DNA from: Streptomyces flaveus
GTDB lineage: Bacteria > Actinomycetota > Actinomycetes > Streptomycetales > Streptomycetaceae
Assembly (NCBI RefSeq): GCF_014647675.1
Contig: NZ_BMPQ01000001.1
Location: 591,133-655,132 of the forward strand
Reading direction: 5' to 3'
Length of the DNA: 64,000 nucleotides
Each line of letters starts with the position of its first letter. Position 1 is the stretch's first letter. This document shows, in pieces, positions 16,050 to 25,344 of this stretch. The position numbers and the translations under genes are program-made. The notes below the pieces were generated by a model. The model worked only from the letters and a program-made list of their open reading frames with translations, searched no databases and had not been told where the DNA came from.

Positions 16050-17348
16050 TCACCCGGCCGAGACCGTCACCGTCCACGCCCCCGAAGCCCTACGGTCCTC
16101 CACCTCGACCCGTACGTCCTCCCCCGGCACCGTGAAGCTCTCCCCGAGCCCGACCGGTGCGTCCGCGAGCGGCGGGTAGACCGACTTGTCCCGGCAGGCC
16201 GCGGTGTCCGGATGTGCGTCGAGGACCTCGATCGGTCCGTCTCCGGACACGGCCTCGTTGCGTACGCGATAGACGAGCACCCCCTGCGTACAGACCTCCC
16301 CGTCGTTCCCGACCGGCCCCCGCGCCTCGAAAGCGATCACGCTGTCCCGCCCGGTGCGCACCACCGCCAGCTTCGTCCCGCCCCCCAGTCCGAAACTCTC
16401 CGCCCCCGCCGCACCCCCTGCCGTCCCGGCCACCGCCGACCCGGCCCCCAACGGCTCCAGCGTCAGCCGCGTACCCCCGTCGCCCACCCCCTGCACACAC
16501 GCCACCTGCCGCGGTTCCAGCCAGCCCAGCTTCCACTTGTGCCAGCCGAAGAGATCCGGCGCCAGCCCGAACTGGCTGCCCATGAGGTCCCAGTCGCCGA
16601 CGTAGGTGTCCCAGTCGTCCCTGTCGTCGGTCGGCCGGTGGTAGAGGTCGGGCAGGTCGAAGACGTGGCCCGTCTCGTGGGCCAGGACGAGCCGGTCCGG
16701 TGGATGCTGCTCGAAGACCGTGACGACCCGGCGGATGTCCGTGCCGTCGGCCCGTAGCGGCGCCTCGAGGTTGACCACCTTCGTCGCGTCCGAGTCGACG
16801 CCGGGCGCGTGCGGATCGGCGACGAAGTAGACGACGTCGTAGCGCGAGAAGTCGACGCGAGGGTCGGACACGGCGAGGGCGTCGTGCAGATACGCGGACC
16901 GGCGCGCGGAATTCCAGTCGCGCTGTATGGCGTACGCCGTGGAAGCGTGCGGCATCGGCAGCCACTCGCGGAGCGGGTGCGGGCGCAGCGTGAACTTGCC
17001 GTAGGAGGCGCGTTCGAAGAAGCGGCTGGTGGCCGGGAAGTGGTCGGCCGCCAGTTCGGTGGGTGTGGTCTGCGGGGTGGAGTCGGGGAAGGAGAGGAAG
17101 ACCATCACAGCGTCGACGCGACGGCCGGGGCGCGGATAGGCGGAGTTCCAGGTGTCCAGGCCCTCCGAGTGGTGGGCGTCGGTCCGCTTCAAGGCACAGG
17201 ACGTCGAATGGGGCACGGCATTCGCGGGGCCCATGGCCAGGGAAGTGGCGGCGAGCGCCGCCATGGAGGTGAACAGTGCCGCGGGACCACGCCAACGAGG
17301 TCGTGCCTCGCCACGGGTGAGCCCCTTGAGGGGGAACAGACGCGGCAC
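16050..17348 (-). CDS. secreted M6-like zinc metalloprotease
   Basis: A 432-residue exported protease of the M6/immune-inhibitor-A type. The signal peptide (AALFTSMAALAATSLAMG, then ANA) is followed by a pro-region, the zinc motif HETGH in VLAHETGHVFDLPDLY, and a Met-turn-like WDLMGS. A beta-rich C-terminal part follows (about 290-432). GTG 17348 is set by a strong GGAGG five bases upstream; the longer frame starting at 17405 has no site and a Cys-rich leader unlike a signal peptide. It is a single gene, convergent with tRNA-Lys. Role: degradation of external protein, probably in scavenging; the target is unknown. Confidence 0.85.
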   Translation of the reverse strand: MPRLFPLKGLTRGEARPRWRGPAALFTSMAALAATSLAMGPANAVPHSTSCALKRTDAHHSEGLDTWNSAYPRPGRRVDAVMVFLSFPDSTPQTTPTELAADHFPATSRFFERASYGKFTLRPHPLREWLPMPHASTAYAIQRDWNSARRSAYLHDALAVSDPRVDFSRYDVVYFVADPHAPGVDSDATKVVNLEAPLRADGTDIRRVVTVFEQHPPDRLVLAHETGHVFDLPDLYHRPTDDRDDWDTYVGDWDLMGSQFGLAPDLFGWHKWKLGWLEPRQVACVQGVGDGGTRLTLEPLGAGSAVAGTAGGAAGAESFGLGGGTKLAVVRTGRDSVIAFEARGPVGNDGEVCTQGVLVYRVRNEAVSGDGPIEVLDAHPDTAACRDKSVYPPLADAPVGLGESFTVPGEDVRVEVEDRRASGAWTVTVSAG

Positions 17349-17723
17349 TTCGACCTCCGGTGCGGAATTCGGGATACCACACCCAGCCTGTACGCATGTG
17401 ATCACTTACGCCCTGTTTGTCTGCACCAGAAGGGTGAGTGCACCGGCCTCCGGACGAGCGCGTCGCGGCACCGCGGACACCCCGAGCACTCACGGAACGT
17501 CACAAGCGATCGGCCATTGAAGGAACCTGTCCAGGTGCGGGCAGAAACGATCTGTCAGAAGAGCCGGTTAATTGGGGAGACTGAGGAGTAGCTGGAAGGC
17601 GTTCGGGCCAGCCTCTATGATCGGCACACTTTCCTGCGCGGACACGGCTAGAGCGGCCGTCCTCCACCGGCCGACCACCCGACGAGACCTGTACGAGTAA
17701 CGAGTGCACAGCGGGAGCGAACG
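17349..17723. other. 375-base divergent promoter region, protease / GGDEF-EAL gene
   Basis: No gene seen. It must hold promoters for the leftward protease and rightward c-di-GMP gene. In other Streptomyces the cdgA promoter is a BldD target, but I could not find a site here that I would defend. Confidence 0.5.
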
Positions 17724-19652
17724 GTGAGCGGAACGCCCGAAGGGCCGGTCCCTGCGGCAGACCTCGTCCGACCGACGGTCACAGAAAGTGACAGTCGGTC
17801 TCTTCCTCACGAGAAGACGACCCCACGCGTCGACACCCACACCTCATGCGTCGACACGCGTACCACACGTACCGAACCGGCGACATCACGCGCCGAGGCC
17901 GAGCCTCCACGCGCCCCCGACCTCGCGGACCGTACGTTCCGGGCCACTTTCGACGCCGCCCCCGTGGCGATGGCCGTCGTCGACCGCGAGGGTCTGGTCG
18001 TCACGGCCAACGACTCGCTGGCCGCGCTGCTCGGCGCAGGCCCGGACGGCCTCGCGGGCCGGGTCGCCGCCGATCTGGTGGATCTGGCCTCCGACGCCCG
18101 CACCTGGCACGCGTACCGCGAGGTGCTCCGCGGCCGGCAGGCCAGACTGCGCTGCACCCGCCGGCTCAAACACCCCGACGGGCACTCCCTCTGGGCCCAG
18201 GTGACGGTCTCTCCGCTGCCCGAGGAGGAGCGGGCCGTCCTTGTGTCGGTCTGCGACATCAGCGCCCGCCGTGAACTCCAGGCGCGGCTGCGGCACTTGC
18301 AGATGCACGACCCGGTGACCCGGCTGCCCAACCGCACCCTGTTCTTCGAGCGCCTTTCGGCCGCGCTGGAGGCGGAGGCGTACGAGGAGTCGGGCACCGG
18401 CCGGATCGGGCTGTGCTACCTGGACCTCGACGGGTTCAAGGCGGTCAACGACACGCTCGGCCACCGCATCGGCGACCGGCTGCTCGCGGCCGTCGCCGAG
18501 CGGCTGACGCGCTGCGCGGACGAGGCCGGTCACGCGCGAGCGGTCAAGCCGCTGGTCGCCCGGCTAGGAGGCGACGAGTTCGCGCTGCTGGTCGAGGACT
18601 CGACGGGTACGGACCAGCTGGCGGAGCTCGCCAAGTCCGTACTGACGGCCCTTCAGGCTCCCTTCGACATCTCCGGGCAGCGACTGTCGGTCTCGGCCTC
18701 GATCGGGGTCGTCGAGCGGCACGCCGCCGACACCACCGCGACGGCCCTGATGCAGGCCGCCGATACGACGCTGTACTGGGCGAAGGCCGACGGAAAGTCC
18801 CGCTGGACGCTCTTCGACCCGGAGCGCAACGCCCACCGCATGACCCGTCAGGCCCTCGCCTCCACCCTCCGCCCCGCCATCGAGAAGGGTGAATTCGCCC
18901 TGGAATACCAGCCGTTGGTGGGCATGGAGGACGGCGGTGTGCGGGGGGTCGAGGCGCTGGTGCGATGGAACCATCCCCAGTTCGGCACCCTGACGCCGAA
19001 TCGGTTCATCGGACTTGCTGAAGAAGACGGCTCCATCGTGCAGTTGGGACGCTGGGTGCTGGCCACCGCCTGCCGGCAGGCGCGCCGCTGGCAGTTGGAC
19101 CACCCGGATGTGCCGCCGGTCTTCGTCAGCGTGAACGTGGCGGTGCGTCAGGTCTGGGACTCCGACCTCGTGGCGGACGTCGCGGCGATCCTCACGGAGA
19201 CCGGACTCGCCCCGCATCTCCTCCAGTTGGAGCTCACCGAATCGGCCGTGATGGGCTCGGCGGGCCGCCCGCTCCAGGCCCTCCAGGCGCTCAGCGACAT
19301 GGGCGTACGCATCGCCATCGACGACTTCGGCACGGGCTACTCCAACCTCGCCTACCTCAGCCGCCTCCCCGTCTCCGTACTGAAGCTCGACGGATCGTTC
19401 GTGCGGGGCTTCCAGTACGAGGAAGCGGGCAACCGTGCGAACCCCGCCGACGAGGTCATCGTCGAGGCCCTCATCGAACTCGCCCACCGGCTGGGCCTGA
19501 CGGTCACCGCCGAGTGCGTGGAGACCGCCGGGCAGGCCTCCCGGCTGCGGCGCATCGGCTGCGACACCGGCCAGGGGTGGCTGTACTCCCGGCCGGTGGC
19601 GGCGGAGCGTATCTCCGCACTGTTGACGGAGGCGGACTGCCCGCGAGGCTGA
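17724..19652 (+). CDS. cdgA: PAS-GGDEF-EAL cyclic-di-GMP enzyme (CdgA-like)
   Basis: A 642-residue cytoplasmic enzyme of c-di-GMP turnover. After a disordered N-terminus there is a PAS domain (about 70-190, TFRATFDAAPVAMAVVDREG), a GGDEF cyclase domain with intact RLGGDEFALL near 286, and an EAL phosphodiesterase domain with EALVRW near 413, SVNV, ELTES, IDDFGTGYS, LKLD and AECVE, so all the metal and catalytic residues I can check are present. The RxxD inhibitory site before GGDEF is absent. Both activities are therefore possible. GTG 17724 follows GGGAG. Domain order and position relative to the cslA locus match CdgA of S. coelicolor, a BldD target controlling development. Confidence 0.85.
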   Translation: MSGTPEGPVPAADLVRPTVTESDSRSLPHEKTTPRVDTHTSCVDTRTTRTEPATSRAEAEPPRAPDLADRTFRATFDAAPVAMAVVDREGLVVTANDSLAALLGAGPDGLAGRVAADLVDLASDARTWHAYREVLRGRQARLRCTRRLKHPDGHSLWAQVTVSPLPEEERAVLVSVCDISARRELQARLRHLQMHDPVTRLPNRTLFFERLSAALEAEAYEESGTGRIGLCYLDLDGFKAVNDTLGHRIGDRLLAAVAERLTRCADEAGHARAVKPLVARLGGDEFALLVEDSTGTDQLAELAKSVLTALQAPFDISGQRLSVSASIGVVERHAADTTATALMQAADTTLYWAKADGKSRWTLFDPERNAHRMTRQALASTLRPAIEKGEFALEYQPLVGMEDGGVRGVEALVRWNHPQFGTLTPNRFIGLAEEDGSIVQLGRWVLATACRQARRWQLDHPDVPPVFVSVNVAVRQVWDSDLVADVAAILTETGLAPHLLQLELTESAVMGSAGRPLQALQALSDMGVRIAIDDFGTGYSNLAYLSRLPVSVLKLDGSFVRGFQYEEAGNRANPADEVIVEALIELAHRLGLTVTAECVETAGQASRLRRIGCDTGQGWLYSRPVAAERISALLTEADCPRG

Positions 19653-19658
19653 GCCACC

Positions 19659-20759
19659 TCAGGCCTGGGTCTGGGCTTTCGGCAACTGGTAGGCGTCGGC
19701 GATCAGTTCGTACGAGCGCAGGCGTACGTCTCCGCTGTGGGCGTTGCCCGTGATCATCAACTCGTCCGCGCCCGTGCGCTTTTGCAGGTCGTCGAGGCCG
19801 GCGCGGACCTCGTCCGCGGTGCCGTGGATGACGTTGGAGTTCCAGGAGTCGACGAACTCCCGCTCCATCGGGCTGAATTCGTACGCCTCCGCCTCCTCAG
19901 GCGTGGGCACGAGTCCCGGACGGCCGGTGCGCAGGCGGACCATGTTCAGGGCGGCGGCCAGGACCTGGCGGCGGGCCTCCTTCTCGTCGTCCGTGGCGAG
20001 CGCGGAGACGCCGATGAGTGCGTACGGGGCGTCGAGGACTTCGGAGGGTGTGAAGGACTCGCGGTACAGGTCGAGCGCCGGGATCGTGTTCTGGGCCGAG
20101 AAGTGGTGCGCGAAGGCGAACGGCAGGCCGAGGGTGCCGGCGAGGCGGGCGCTGAAGCCGGAGGAGCCGAGGAGCCAGACGGGCGGGCGGTGCGGGGACT
20201 GTACGCCGCCGGGGGCCGTGGCCTGGATGGGGCCCGGGACCGCGTGGATACGGGCGTACGGGTGGCCGTCCGGGAAGTCGTCGTCCAGGAAGCGGGTCAG
20301 TTCGGCGAGTTGCTGGGGGAAGTCATCGGCGCCCTCGTTGAGCCGGTCGGTGCGGCGCAGGGCCGCGGCCGTCGCGCCGTCCGTGCCCGGGGCTCGGCCC
20401 AGGCCCAGGTCGATGCGGCTCGGGGCCATGGCCTCCAGGGTGCCGAACTGTTCCGCGATGACGAGGGGGGCGTGGTTGGGGAGCATGACGCCGCCTGAGC
20501 CGAGGCGTATCCGGTCCGTGTGGGCGGCGAGGTGGGCGAGGATCACGGCGGGGGACGTCGAGGCGACGCCCGGCATCGAGTGGTGTTCGGCCACCCAGTA
20601 GCGGTGGAAGCCGCGGTTCTCTGCGAGGCGGGACAGTTCGATGCTGGTGCGGAGGGCGTCTGTGGCGGTGCGGCCGGCGCCCACGGTGACCAGGTCCAGC
20701 ACGGAAAGTGGCACCTGAGCGGTGCCCGCCGTCTCGCCTCGTATTTCGTCTGCCGTCAC
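19659..20759 (-). CDS. LLM-class flavin-dependent oxidoreductase (luciferase-like)
   Basis: A 366-residue soluble monooxygenase of the bacterial luciferase family, one-domain TIM barrel using reduced FMN. Typical segments: PLSVLDLVTVGAG at the start, RYWVAEHHSMPGVASTSPAV near 57-76, RIRLGSGGVMLPNHAPL, and the late GTADEVRAGLDDL. The substrate cannot be read from sequence. GTG 20759 has GGAGG seven bases upstream. It converges tail to tail with the c-di-GMP gene, only six bases apart, with no room for a separate terminator. Confidence 0.85.
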   Translation of the reverse strand: MTADEIRGETAGTAQVPLSVLDLVTVGAGRTATDALRTSIELSRLAENRGFHRYWVAEHHSMPGVASTSPAVILAHLAAHTDRIRLGSGGVMLPNHAPLVIAEQFGTLEAMAPSRIDLGLGRAPGTDGATAAALRRTDRLNEGADDFPQQLAELTRFLDDDFPDGHPYARIHAVPGPIQATAPGGVQSPHRPPVWLLGSSGFSARLAGTLGLPFAFAHHFSAQNTIPALDLYRESFTPSEVLDAPYALIGVSALATDDEKEARRQVLAAALNMVRLRTGRPGLVPTPEEAEAYEFSPMEREFVDSWNSNVIHGTADEVRAGLDDLQKRTGADELMITGNAHSGDVRLRSYELIADAYQLPKAQTQA

Positions 20760-20828
20760 GGGGTGCCTCCTGCTGAGTACGACGTCGGGTCCGCGCGTAC
20801 CTAACGGGAGGCGGCCTCCGGTTATTCC

Positions 20829-20910
20829 GCCCCTGAACCCCGCTGGGGCTGCGCCCCAGACCCCGCATCGGCCTGAACGGCCTCGTCCTCAAACGCCGGA
20901 CGGGCTGAAT
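20829..20910. repeat. intergenic GC-rich repeat of a second type
   Basis: A palindromic core CTGGGGC-TGC-GCCCCAG followed by the tail around GGCCTCGTCCTCAAACGCCG. I know similar sequence from many Streptomyces intergenic regions; only one copy is present here. Confidence 0.5.
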
Positions 20911-20945
20911 TGTGCCGGCCAGGCTGAGTAGCTGAGCTGAGCAGA

Positions 20946-20998
20946 AGCGCCCCTCAGGGGCGCGGGGAACTGCGCGACCAGCCACAACGGACCCGCAG
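20946..20998 (+). repeat. dispersed stem-loop repeat A, copy 2
   Basis: Stem GCGCCCCTCAGGGGCGC plus the conserved tail GGGGAACTGCGCGACC, AGCCACAACGGACCCGCAG. It lies between the start of the monooxygenase gene and the end of the racemase pair. Confidence 0.9.
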
Positions 20999-21015
20999 CC
21001 GACACACGACCCATC

Positions 21016-21070
21016 AGGGGGCCCGGGGGCTGGCCCCCGGAAACCGGGCCCGGGGCGGAGCCCCGAGGAC
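21016..21070. terminator. double hairpin after the racemase-like gene pair
   Basis: Two adjoining strong stems, CCGGGGG-CTGG-CCCCCGG (21023-21040) and GGGGC-GGA-GCCCC (21052-21064), lie just beyond the stop of the leftward racemase gene at 21076 and probably end its transcript. Confidence 0.65.
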
Positions 21071-21075
21071 CCCCC

Positions 21076-21807
21076 TCAGACCTGCACGATCGGCTCGCGC
21101 GTGAACAACGTCCCCAACTCCGGCGCGTTCACCCGGCGGTCAGCCAACCGCAGCGCCTCCCACACCGTCACCTGGTTCGCCGTGAGGACCGGCTTGCCGA
21201 CGGCCTTCTCCAGGGCGGGGAGGTGGGACGCCGTGTGGAGGGCGGTGTCCGGGAGGAGGACCGCGTCCGCGTCGGGGTGGTCGCCCGAGCGGGCGAGGGT
21301 GAGGACCTCGTCGGCGCCCCACGTTCCGACCTCCGCCGCCGTGATGATGCCGCTGCCGCGCATCGAGACCACCTCGATCCCCGCGCCCTTCAAGAAGGCG
21401 GCGAACATCGCCGCCACATCCTCGGGATACGTCGCCGCGATCGCGACCCGTCGCGCCCCGATCTCACGGATCGCGTGGGCGAAGGCGAAGGACGTGGAGG
21501 AGGCGGGCATGCCGGCCGCCAGGGCGAGGGTGCGAACCTGCTCATGGGCGCCCTCCCAGCCGTACACGAAGCTGCCGGACGTGCACGCCCACACCACCGC
21601 CTCCGCACCGGACAGCCGCAGCTCCTCGACGCCGGCCGCGAGCCGGGCCGCCGAGCCCATCTCCAGCAGCGCGTCCTCGCGGTGGGCGTCCTCACCGATG
21701 TCCGTGTGGACGAGCGGGAGGCGGATGTCGCTGCCCAGGAGCTGCTCGATGCGTGGGTAGTCGTCCTCGGCCGAGTGGCCCGGGTAGAGGAATCCGAGTG
21801 CCGTCAT
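21076..21807 (-). CDS. Asp/Glu racemase-maleate isomerase family protein lacking the second cysteine
   Basis: A 243-residue protein of the maleate isomerase/arylmalonate decarboxylase/EutA group. The first active-site cysteine is present (Cys75 in WACTSGSF), but where its neighbour has Cys194 in FISCTNLPT, this one has Asp187 in LLPDTALHT. Two-cysteine racemization or isomerization is therefore unlikely; a decarboxylase-like, altered or regulatory role is possible. ATG 21807 has AGGAAGG eight bases upstream and overlaps the stop of the paralogue in ATGA, so the two are translated together and may form mixed oligomers. Context with amidase, DUF3830 and an Ehu-type importer points to catabolism of a small cyclic or amide compound. 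Confidence 0.8.
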   Translation of the reverse strand: MTALGFLYPGHSAEDDYPRIEQLLGSDIRLPLVHTDIGEDAHREDALLEMGSAARLAAGVEELRLSGAEAVVWACTSGSFVYGWEGAHEQVRTLALAAGMPASSTSFAFAHAIREIGARRVAIAATYPEDVAAMFAAFLKGAGIEVVSMRGSGIITAAEVGTWGADEVLTLARSGDHPDADAVLLPDTALHTASHLPALEKAVGKPVLTANQVTVWEALRLADRRVNAPELGTLFTREPIVQV

Positions 21808-22667
21808 GCCCAACCTTCCTGTTCTTCCGGCAGTACGGGCCCCTGTGATTCGGACACTGCTCCCGGCATCGCTCCCGGCAGTGCGCCCGGCATTGACTCC
21901 GGCAGTGCTTCCGGCGTCACCGGACGCTGCCGCGCCGAGTGGTCGATCAGCGCCTGATAGGGCCCCACCGCTTGCGTACCCATGTGACGCAGTGCTGCCC
22001 ACATCGTCACTTGGTTGGCCGAGATGACGGGAATCCGCAGCTCGGCCTCCAGCTGCGGGATCACGTCGTACGTGGGGAGATTGGTGCAGCTGATGAACAG
22101 CGCGTCCGCGGCGCCGCGGACCGCCTCGCGGGCCATGTCGACGACGTCGCGGTAGGGGACCTTCCAGATGTGCCGGGTCAGGCCGAGAGAGGAGGTTCCG
22201 ATGATCTCGATACCGGCCTCGGCGAGGTACTCCTCCAGCGCCTGGGTCACGGACACGGTGTAGGGCGTGACCAGGGCGATACGGCGGGCGCCCAGCTCCT
22301 GGAGGGCTTCGAGCAGCGCACCGGAGGTCGTCAGGGACGCCACCTCGCCGGCCCGGGTCATGGCCTCGCACATCGCCCGCTCGCCCGCGATGCCGCCGAC
22401 GAAACTGCCCGACGTACAGGCGTACGCGACGACCTCGGGATGTACCGCGTTCAGTGCGCGCACCGCCTCACCGAGCGTCTCGTGCTCGCTGACCAGCCGC
22501 GCGAGGTCGAGGCTGACCTCGACGGGCACAAAAGGGGTGCGGGTCAAATGCAGTGAAACCTCGTCCGGCACCCATCGCCACAGCTCGCGATCGAGGGCGA
22601 AGTCGAAGGGAGCGACGATGCCGACACCACGCTGCGGGTGCGGTCCACCGAGGAAGGAGACGTCCAT
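21804..22667 (-). CDS. maleate isomerase/EutA-like Asp/Glu racemase family enzyme
   Basis: A 287-residue member of the Asp/Glu racemase superfamily with both catalytic cysteines, Cys84 (YACTSGSF) and Cys194 (FISCTNLPT), spaced as in maleate cis-trans isomerase and in EutA of ectoine utilization loci. It would isomerize or epimerize a dicarboxylic or amino acid. The last 35 residues are an extra tail with repeated ALP/AMPGA units. It is the first gene of a leftward pair with a shorter paralogue (ATGA overlap) and is divergent from the hydroxyacid dehydrogenase gene. The ribosome binding site before ATG 22667 is weak (GGGG). Confidence 0.8.
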   Translation of the reverse strand: MDVSFLGGPHPQRGVGIVAPFDFALDRELWRWVPDEVSLHLTRTPFVPVEVSLDLARLVSEHETLGEAVRALNAVHPEVVAYACTSGSFVGGIAGERAMCEAMTRAGEVASLTTSGALLEALQELGARRIALVTPYTVSVTQALEEYLAEAGIEIIGTSSLGLTRHIWKVPYRDVVDMAREAVRGAADALFISCTNLPTYDVIPQLEAELRIPVISANQVTMWAALRHMGTQAVGPYQALIDHSARQRPVTPEALPESMPGALPGAMPGAVSESQGPVLPEEQEGWA

Positions 22668-22910
22668 GAGCAGGCCCCAAACTCAAGTCGAGCGAGTGGT
22701 GGAGAACCGGCCGGTGGGCCGGGGGACACAAGCCGGCGCATGCCGGGACGTCGGGACAGGAAGCGGACTGCTTACGGGTCCGTGTTGACGAAGGTAGGTT
22801 CCGGTGCCAGCGTGGTCAATCCGTGCATCTCAGACGGCTGCCGCCGTTACCCCGTGAGTGTGCCCAGACCCAAGAGAAGCGGACTCGCATTGCGAAACGG
22901 TTTCCCCCCG

Positions 22911-23888
22911 ATGACCGCTCCCATTACCCCGCACATGGCCGAAAACAGAACGACTCTTCTGGTGCTGGACGCCGAGCCACCGCCCCGCCTCGGCAAGCTC
23001 ACCGGACGGGTCCGGATCGAGCACGCCGACGAGTCGACGCTGGCCTCGCTGCTGCCGGCCGCGGACGTCCTGCTTGTGTGGGACTTCACATCGCACGCGG
23101 TGCGTCGCGCCTGGCCCGGCGAGGGTCCGCGACCGCGCTGGGTGCACACGGCGAGCGCGGGCGTGGACCACCTGATGTGCCCGGAGCTGGCCGTGTCCGA
23201 CACGGTGGTGACGAACGCGCGCGGCGTCTTCGACCAGCCGATCGCCGAGTACGTGGCCGCGCTCGTCCTCGCGATGGCCAAGGATCTGCCGCGTACGTGG
23301 GAGCTTCAGCGGGCGCGCCAGTGGCGGCACCGCGAGTCGCAGCGGGTCGGGGGCACGCGCGCGTGCGTGGTGGGTTCCGGGCCGATCGGGCGGGCGATCG
23401 AGCAGACGCTGAAGGCCCTCGGCATCAAGACGGCCCTGGTGGGGCGCACCCCGCGCCCCGGCATCCACGGGCCGGACGAGCTGGACCGGCTGATGGCGCG
23501 CGCGGACTGGGTGGTGTCGGCGGCGCCGCTCACGGACGAGACGCACGGGATGTTCGACGAGCGGCGCTTCGGGCTCATGCAGCCCTCCGCGTGCTTCATC
23601 AACGTCGGGCGCGGGCAGCTCGTCGACGAGGACGCGCTCGTGGACGCCCTGTCGAAGCACTGGATCGCGGGAGCGGCGCTCGATGTCTTCGAGCGCGAGC
23701 CCCTCACCCCCGAGAGCCCCCTGTGGGAGGTCCCCGGACTGATCGTCTCGCCCCACATGAGCGGGGACACGATCGGCTGGCGGGACGAACTCGGCACACA
23801 GTTCGTGGAGTTGTACGAGCTCTGGGAGGCGGGTGAGCCGCTGCCGAACGTGGTCGACAAGCAGCGTGGGTACGTACCCGGGCACTGA
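22911..23888 (+). CDS. D-2-hydroxyacid dehydrogenase, NAD-dependent
   Basis: A 325-residue oxidoreductase of the D-isomer 2-hydroxyacid dehydrogenase family, interconverting a 2-hydroxy acid and 2-keto acid. The NAD loop is VVGSGPIGRAI near 155; the catalytic Arg is in NVGRGQLVDEDAL, the Glu in VFEREPLTPES and the His in VSPHMSGDT. The start is uncertain: ATG 22911 lacks a good ribosome binding site and ATG 22935 is also possible; the open frame reaches back to 22638 across the divergent gene and was not used. Forty bases before an amidase gene; probably one operon with it and the same catabolic route. Confidence 0.8.
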   Translation: MTAPITPHMAENRTTLLVLDAEPPPRLGKLTGRVRIEHADESTLASLLPAADVLLVWDFTSHAVRRAWPGEGPRPRWVHTASAGVDHLMCPELAVSDTVVTNARGVFDQPIAEYVAALVLAMAKDLPRTWELQRARQWRHRESQRVGGTRACVVGSGPIGRAIEQTLKALGIKTALVGRTPRPGIHGPDELDRLMARADWVVSAAPLTDETHGMFDERRFGLMQPSACFINVGRGQLVDEDALVDALSKHWIAGAALDVFEREPLTPESPLWEVPGLIVSPHMSGDTIGWRDELGTQFVELYELWEAGEPLPNVVDKQRGYVPGH

Positions 23889-23927
23889 ACTCTCTTCGGA
23901 CTCCGGAGAACTCCCTTGGAGGGGTGC

Positions 23928-25337
23928 ATGACCGAGCTCACCGAGCTGACCGCACTACAACTCGTCGACGGATACCGCAAGGGCGAATTCAGTCCCGTGG
24001 AGGCGACACAGGCCGCGCTCCAGCGGGCCGAGGAGATCCAGCCCTCCGTGAACGCCTTCGTACGCCTCACCGCTGACGAAGCGCTCGTACGGGCGCGGGA
24101 GTCGGCCGAGCGCTGGCGGCGCGGTGAGCCGGCCGGGCTCGTGGACGGGGTGCCGGTCACGGTGAAGGACATCCTGCTGATGCGCGGCGGGCCGACCCTG
24201 AAGGGCTCCAACACCGTGCGCGCGGAAGGGCCTTGGGACGAGGACGCGCCCTCCGTGGCCCGGCTGCGCGAGCACGGCGCCGTCTTCCTGGGCAAGACGA
24301 CCACGCCCGAGTTCGGGTGGAAGGGCGTCACGGACTCGCCGCAGTCCGGGGTGACGCGGAATCCGTACGACGTGTCGCGTACGTCGGGCGGTTCGAGCGG
24401 CGGGAGCGCGGCGGCCGTGGCCATGGGCGCGGGCCCGCTGTCCCTGGGCACGGACGGCGGCGGCAGTGTCCGTATCCCCGCCTCCTTCTGCGGGATCTTC
24501 GCGCTGAAGCCGACGTACGGGCGGGTGCCGCTGTATCCCGCGAGCGCGTTCGGGACGCTCGCGCACGTCGGACCGATGACACGCGACGCCGCCGACTCGG
24601 CCCTCATGCTGGACGTGATCAGCGGCACGGACGCCCGCGACTGGTCGGCGCTCACGCCGCCGCCCGGGCCGTTCACGGACGCGCTGGACGGCGGCGTACG
24701 GGGCCTGCGGATCGCGTACTCGCCCTCCTTCGGCGGCCAGGTCCCCGTACATCCCGCAGTCGCGGCGGCCGTGCGGCGGGGCGTGGAGGGGCTCGCCTCT
24801 CTCGGCGCGTACGTCGAGGAGTCCGACCCCGACTTCACCGAGCCCGTGGAGGCCTTCCACACCCTGTGGTTCAGCGGAGCCGCCCGCGTGACGCAGAACC
24901 TCGGCCCGCACCAGCGGGAGCTGCTGGACCCGGGCCTGCGGGAGATCTGCGACCTGGGCGCTAGCTACAGCGCGCTCGACTATCTGGCCGCGGTGGACGT
25001 ACGGATGGACCTGGGCCGCCGGATGGGCCGCTTCCACGAGACGTACGACCTGCTGGTGACGCCGACGCTGCCGATCACGGCGTTCGAGGCGGGCGCCGAG
25101 GTGCCGAAGGGCTCGGGGCTGGGGCGCTGGACGGGCTGGACCCCGTTCACGTACCCCTTCAACATGACGCAGCAGCCCGCGGCGTCCGTCCCCGTCGGGC
25201 TTGACGGGGACGGACTGCCGGTGGGCCTGCAGATCGTGGCCGCCCGGCACCGGGACGACCTGGTGCTGCGAGCGGCGCACGCGCTGTACGAGGCGGGGGT
25301 GGCCCAGGCGGCTCCCCCGCCGCGCCGCGCCGCTTAG
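23928..25337 (+). CDS. amidase (amidase-signature family)
   Basis: A 469-residue cytoplasmic amide hydrolase. The Ser-cisSer-Lys triad is visible: Lys in GVPVTVKDILLM, then SGGSSGGSAAAVA, and the nucleophile serine in DGGGSVRIPASFCG. GGAGGGG precedes ATG 23928. It follows the hydroxyacid dehydrogenase gene by 39 bases and converges with the DUF3830 gene. Substrate unknown; the Ehu-type importer next door suggests that it opens or deaminates what is imported. Length is normal for the family. Confidence 0.9.
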   Translation: MTELTELTALQLVDGYRKGEFSPVEATQAALQRAEEIQPSVNAFVRLTADEALVRARESAERWRRGEPAGLVDGVPVTVKDILLMRGGPTLKGSNTVRAEGPWDEDAPSVARLREHGAVFLGKTTTPEFGWKGVTDSPQSGVTRNPYDVSRTSGGSSGGSAAAVAMGAGPLSLGTDGGGSVRIPASFCGIFALKPTYGRVPLYPASAFGTLAHVGPMTRDAADSALMLDVISGTDARDWSALTPPPGPFTDALDGGVRGLRIAYSPSFGGQVPVHPAVAAAVRRGVEGLASLGAYVEESDPDFTEPVEAFHTLWFSGAARVTQNLGPHQRELLDPGLREICDLGASYSALDYLAAVDVRMDLGRRMGRFHETYDLLVTPTLPITAFEAGAEVPKGSGLGRWTGWTPFTYPFNMTQQPAASVPVGLDGDGLPVGLQIVAARHRDDLVLRAAHALYEAGVAQAAPPPRRAA

Positions 25338-25344
25338 GCCCCGC

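Noticed and set aside
17349..17723. BldD box upstream of the cdgA-like gene
   Set aside because: Expected from other species, but only weak half-matches such as TTACGCCCTGT are present; not defensible by eye.
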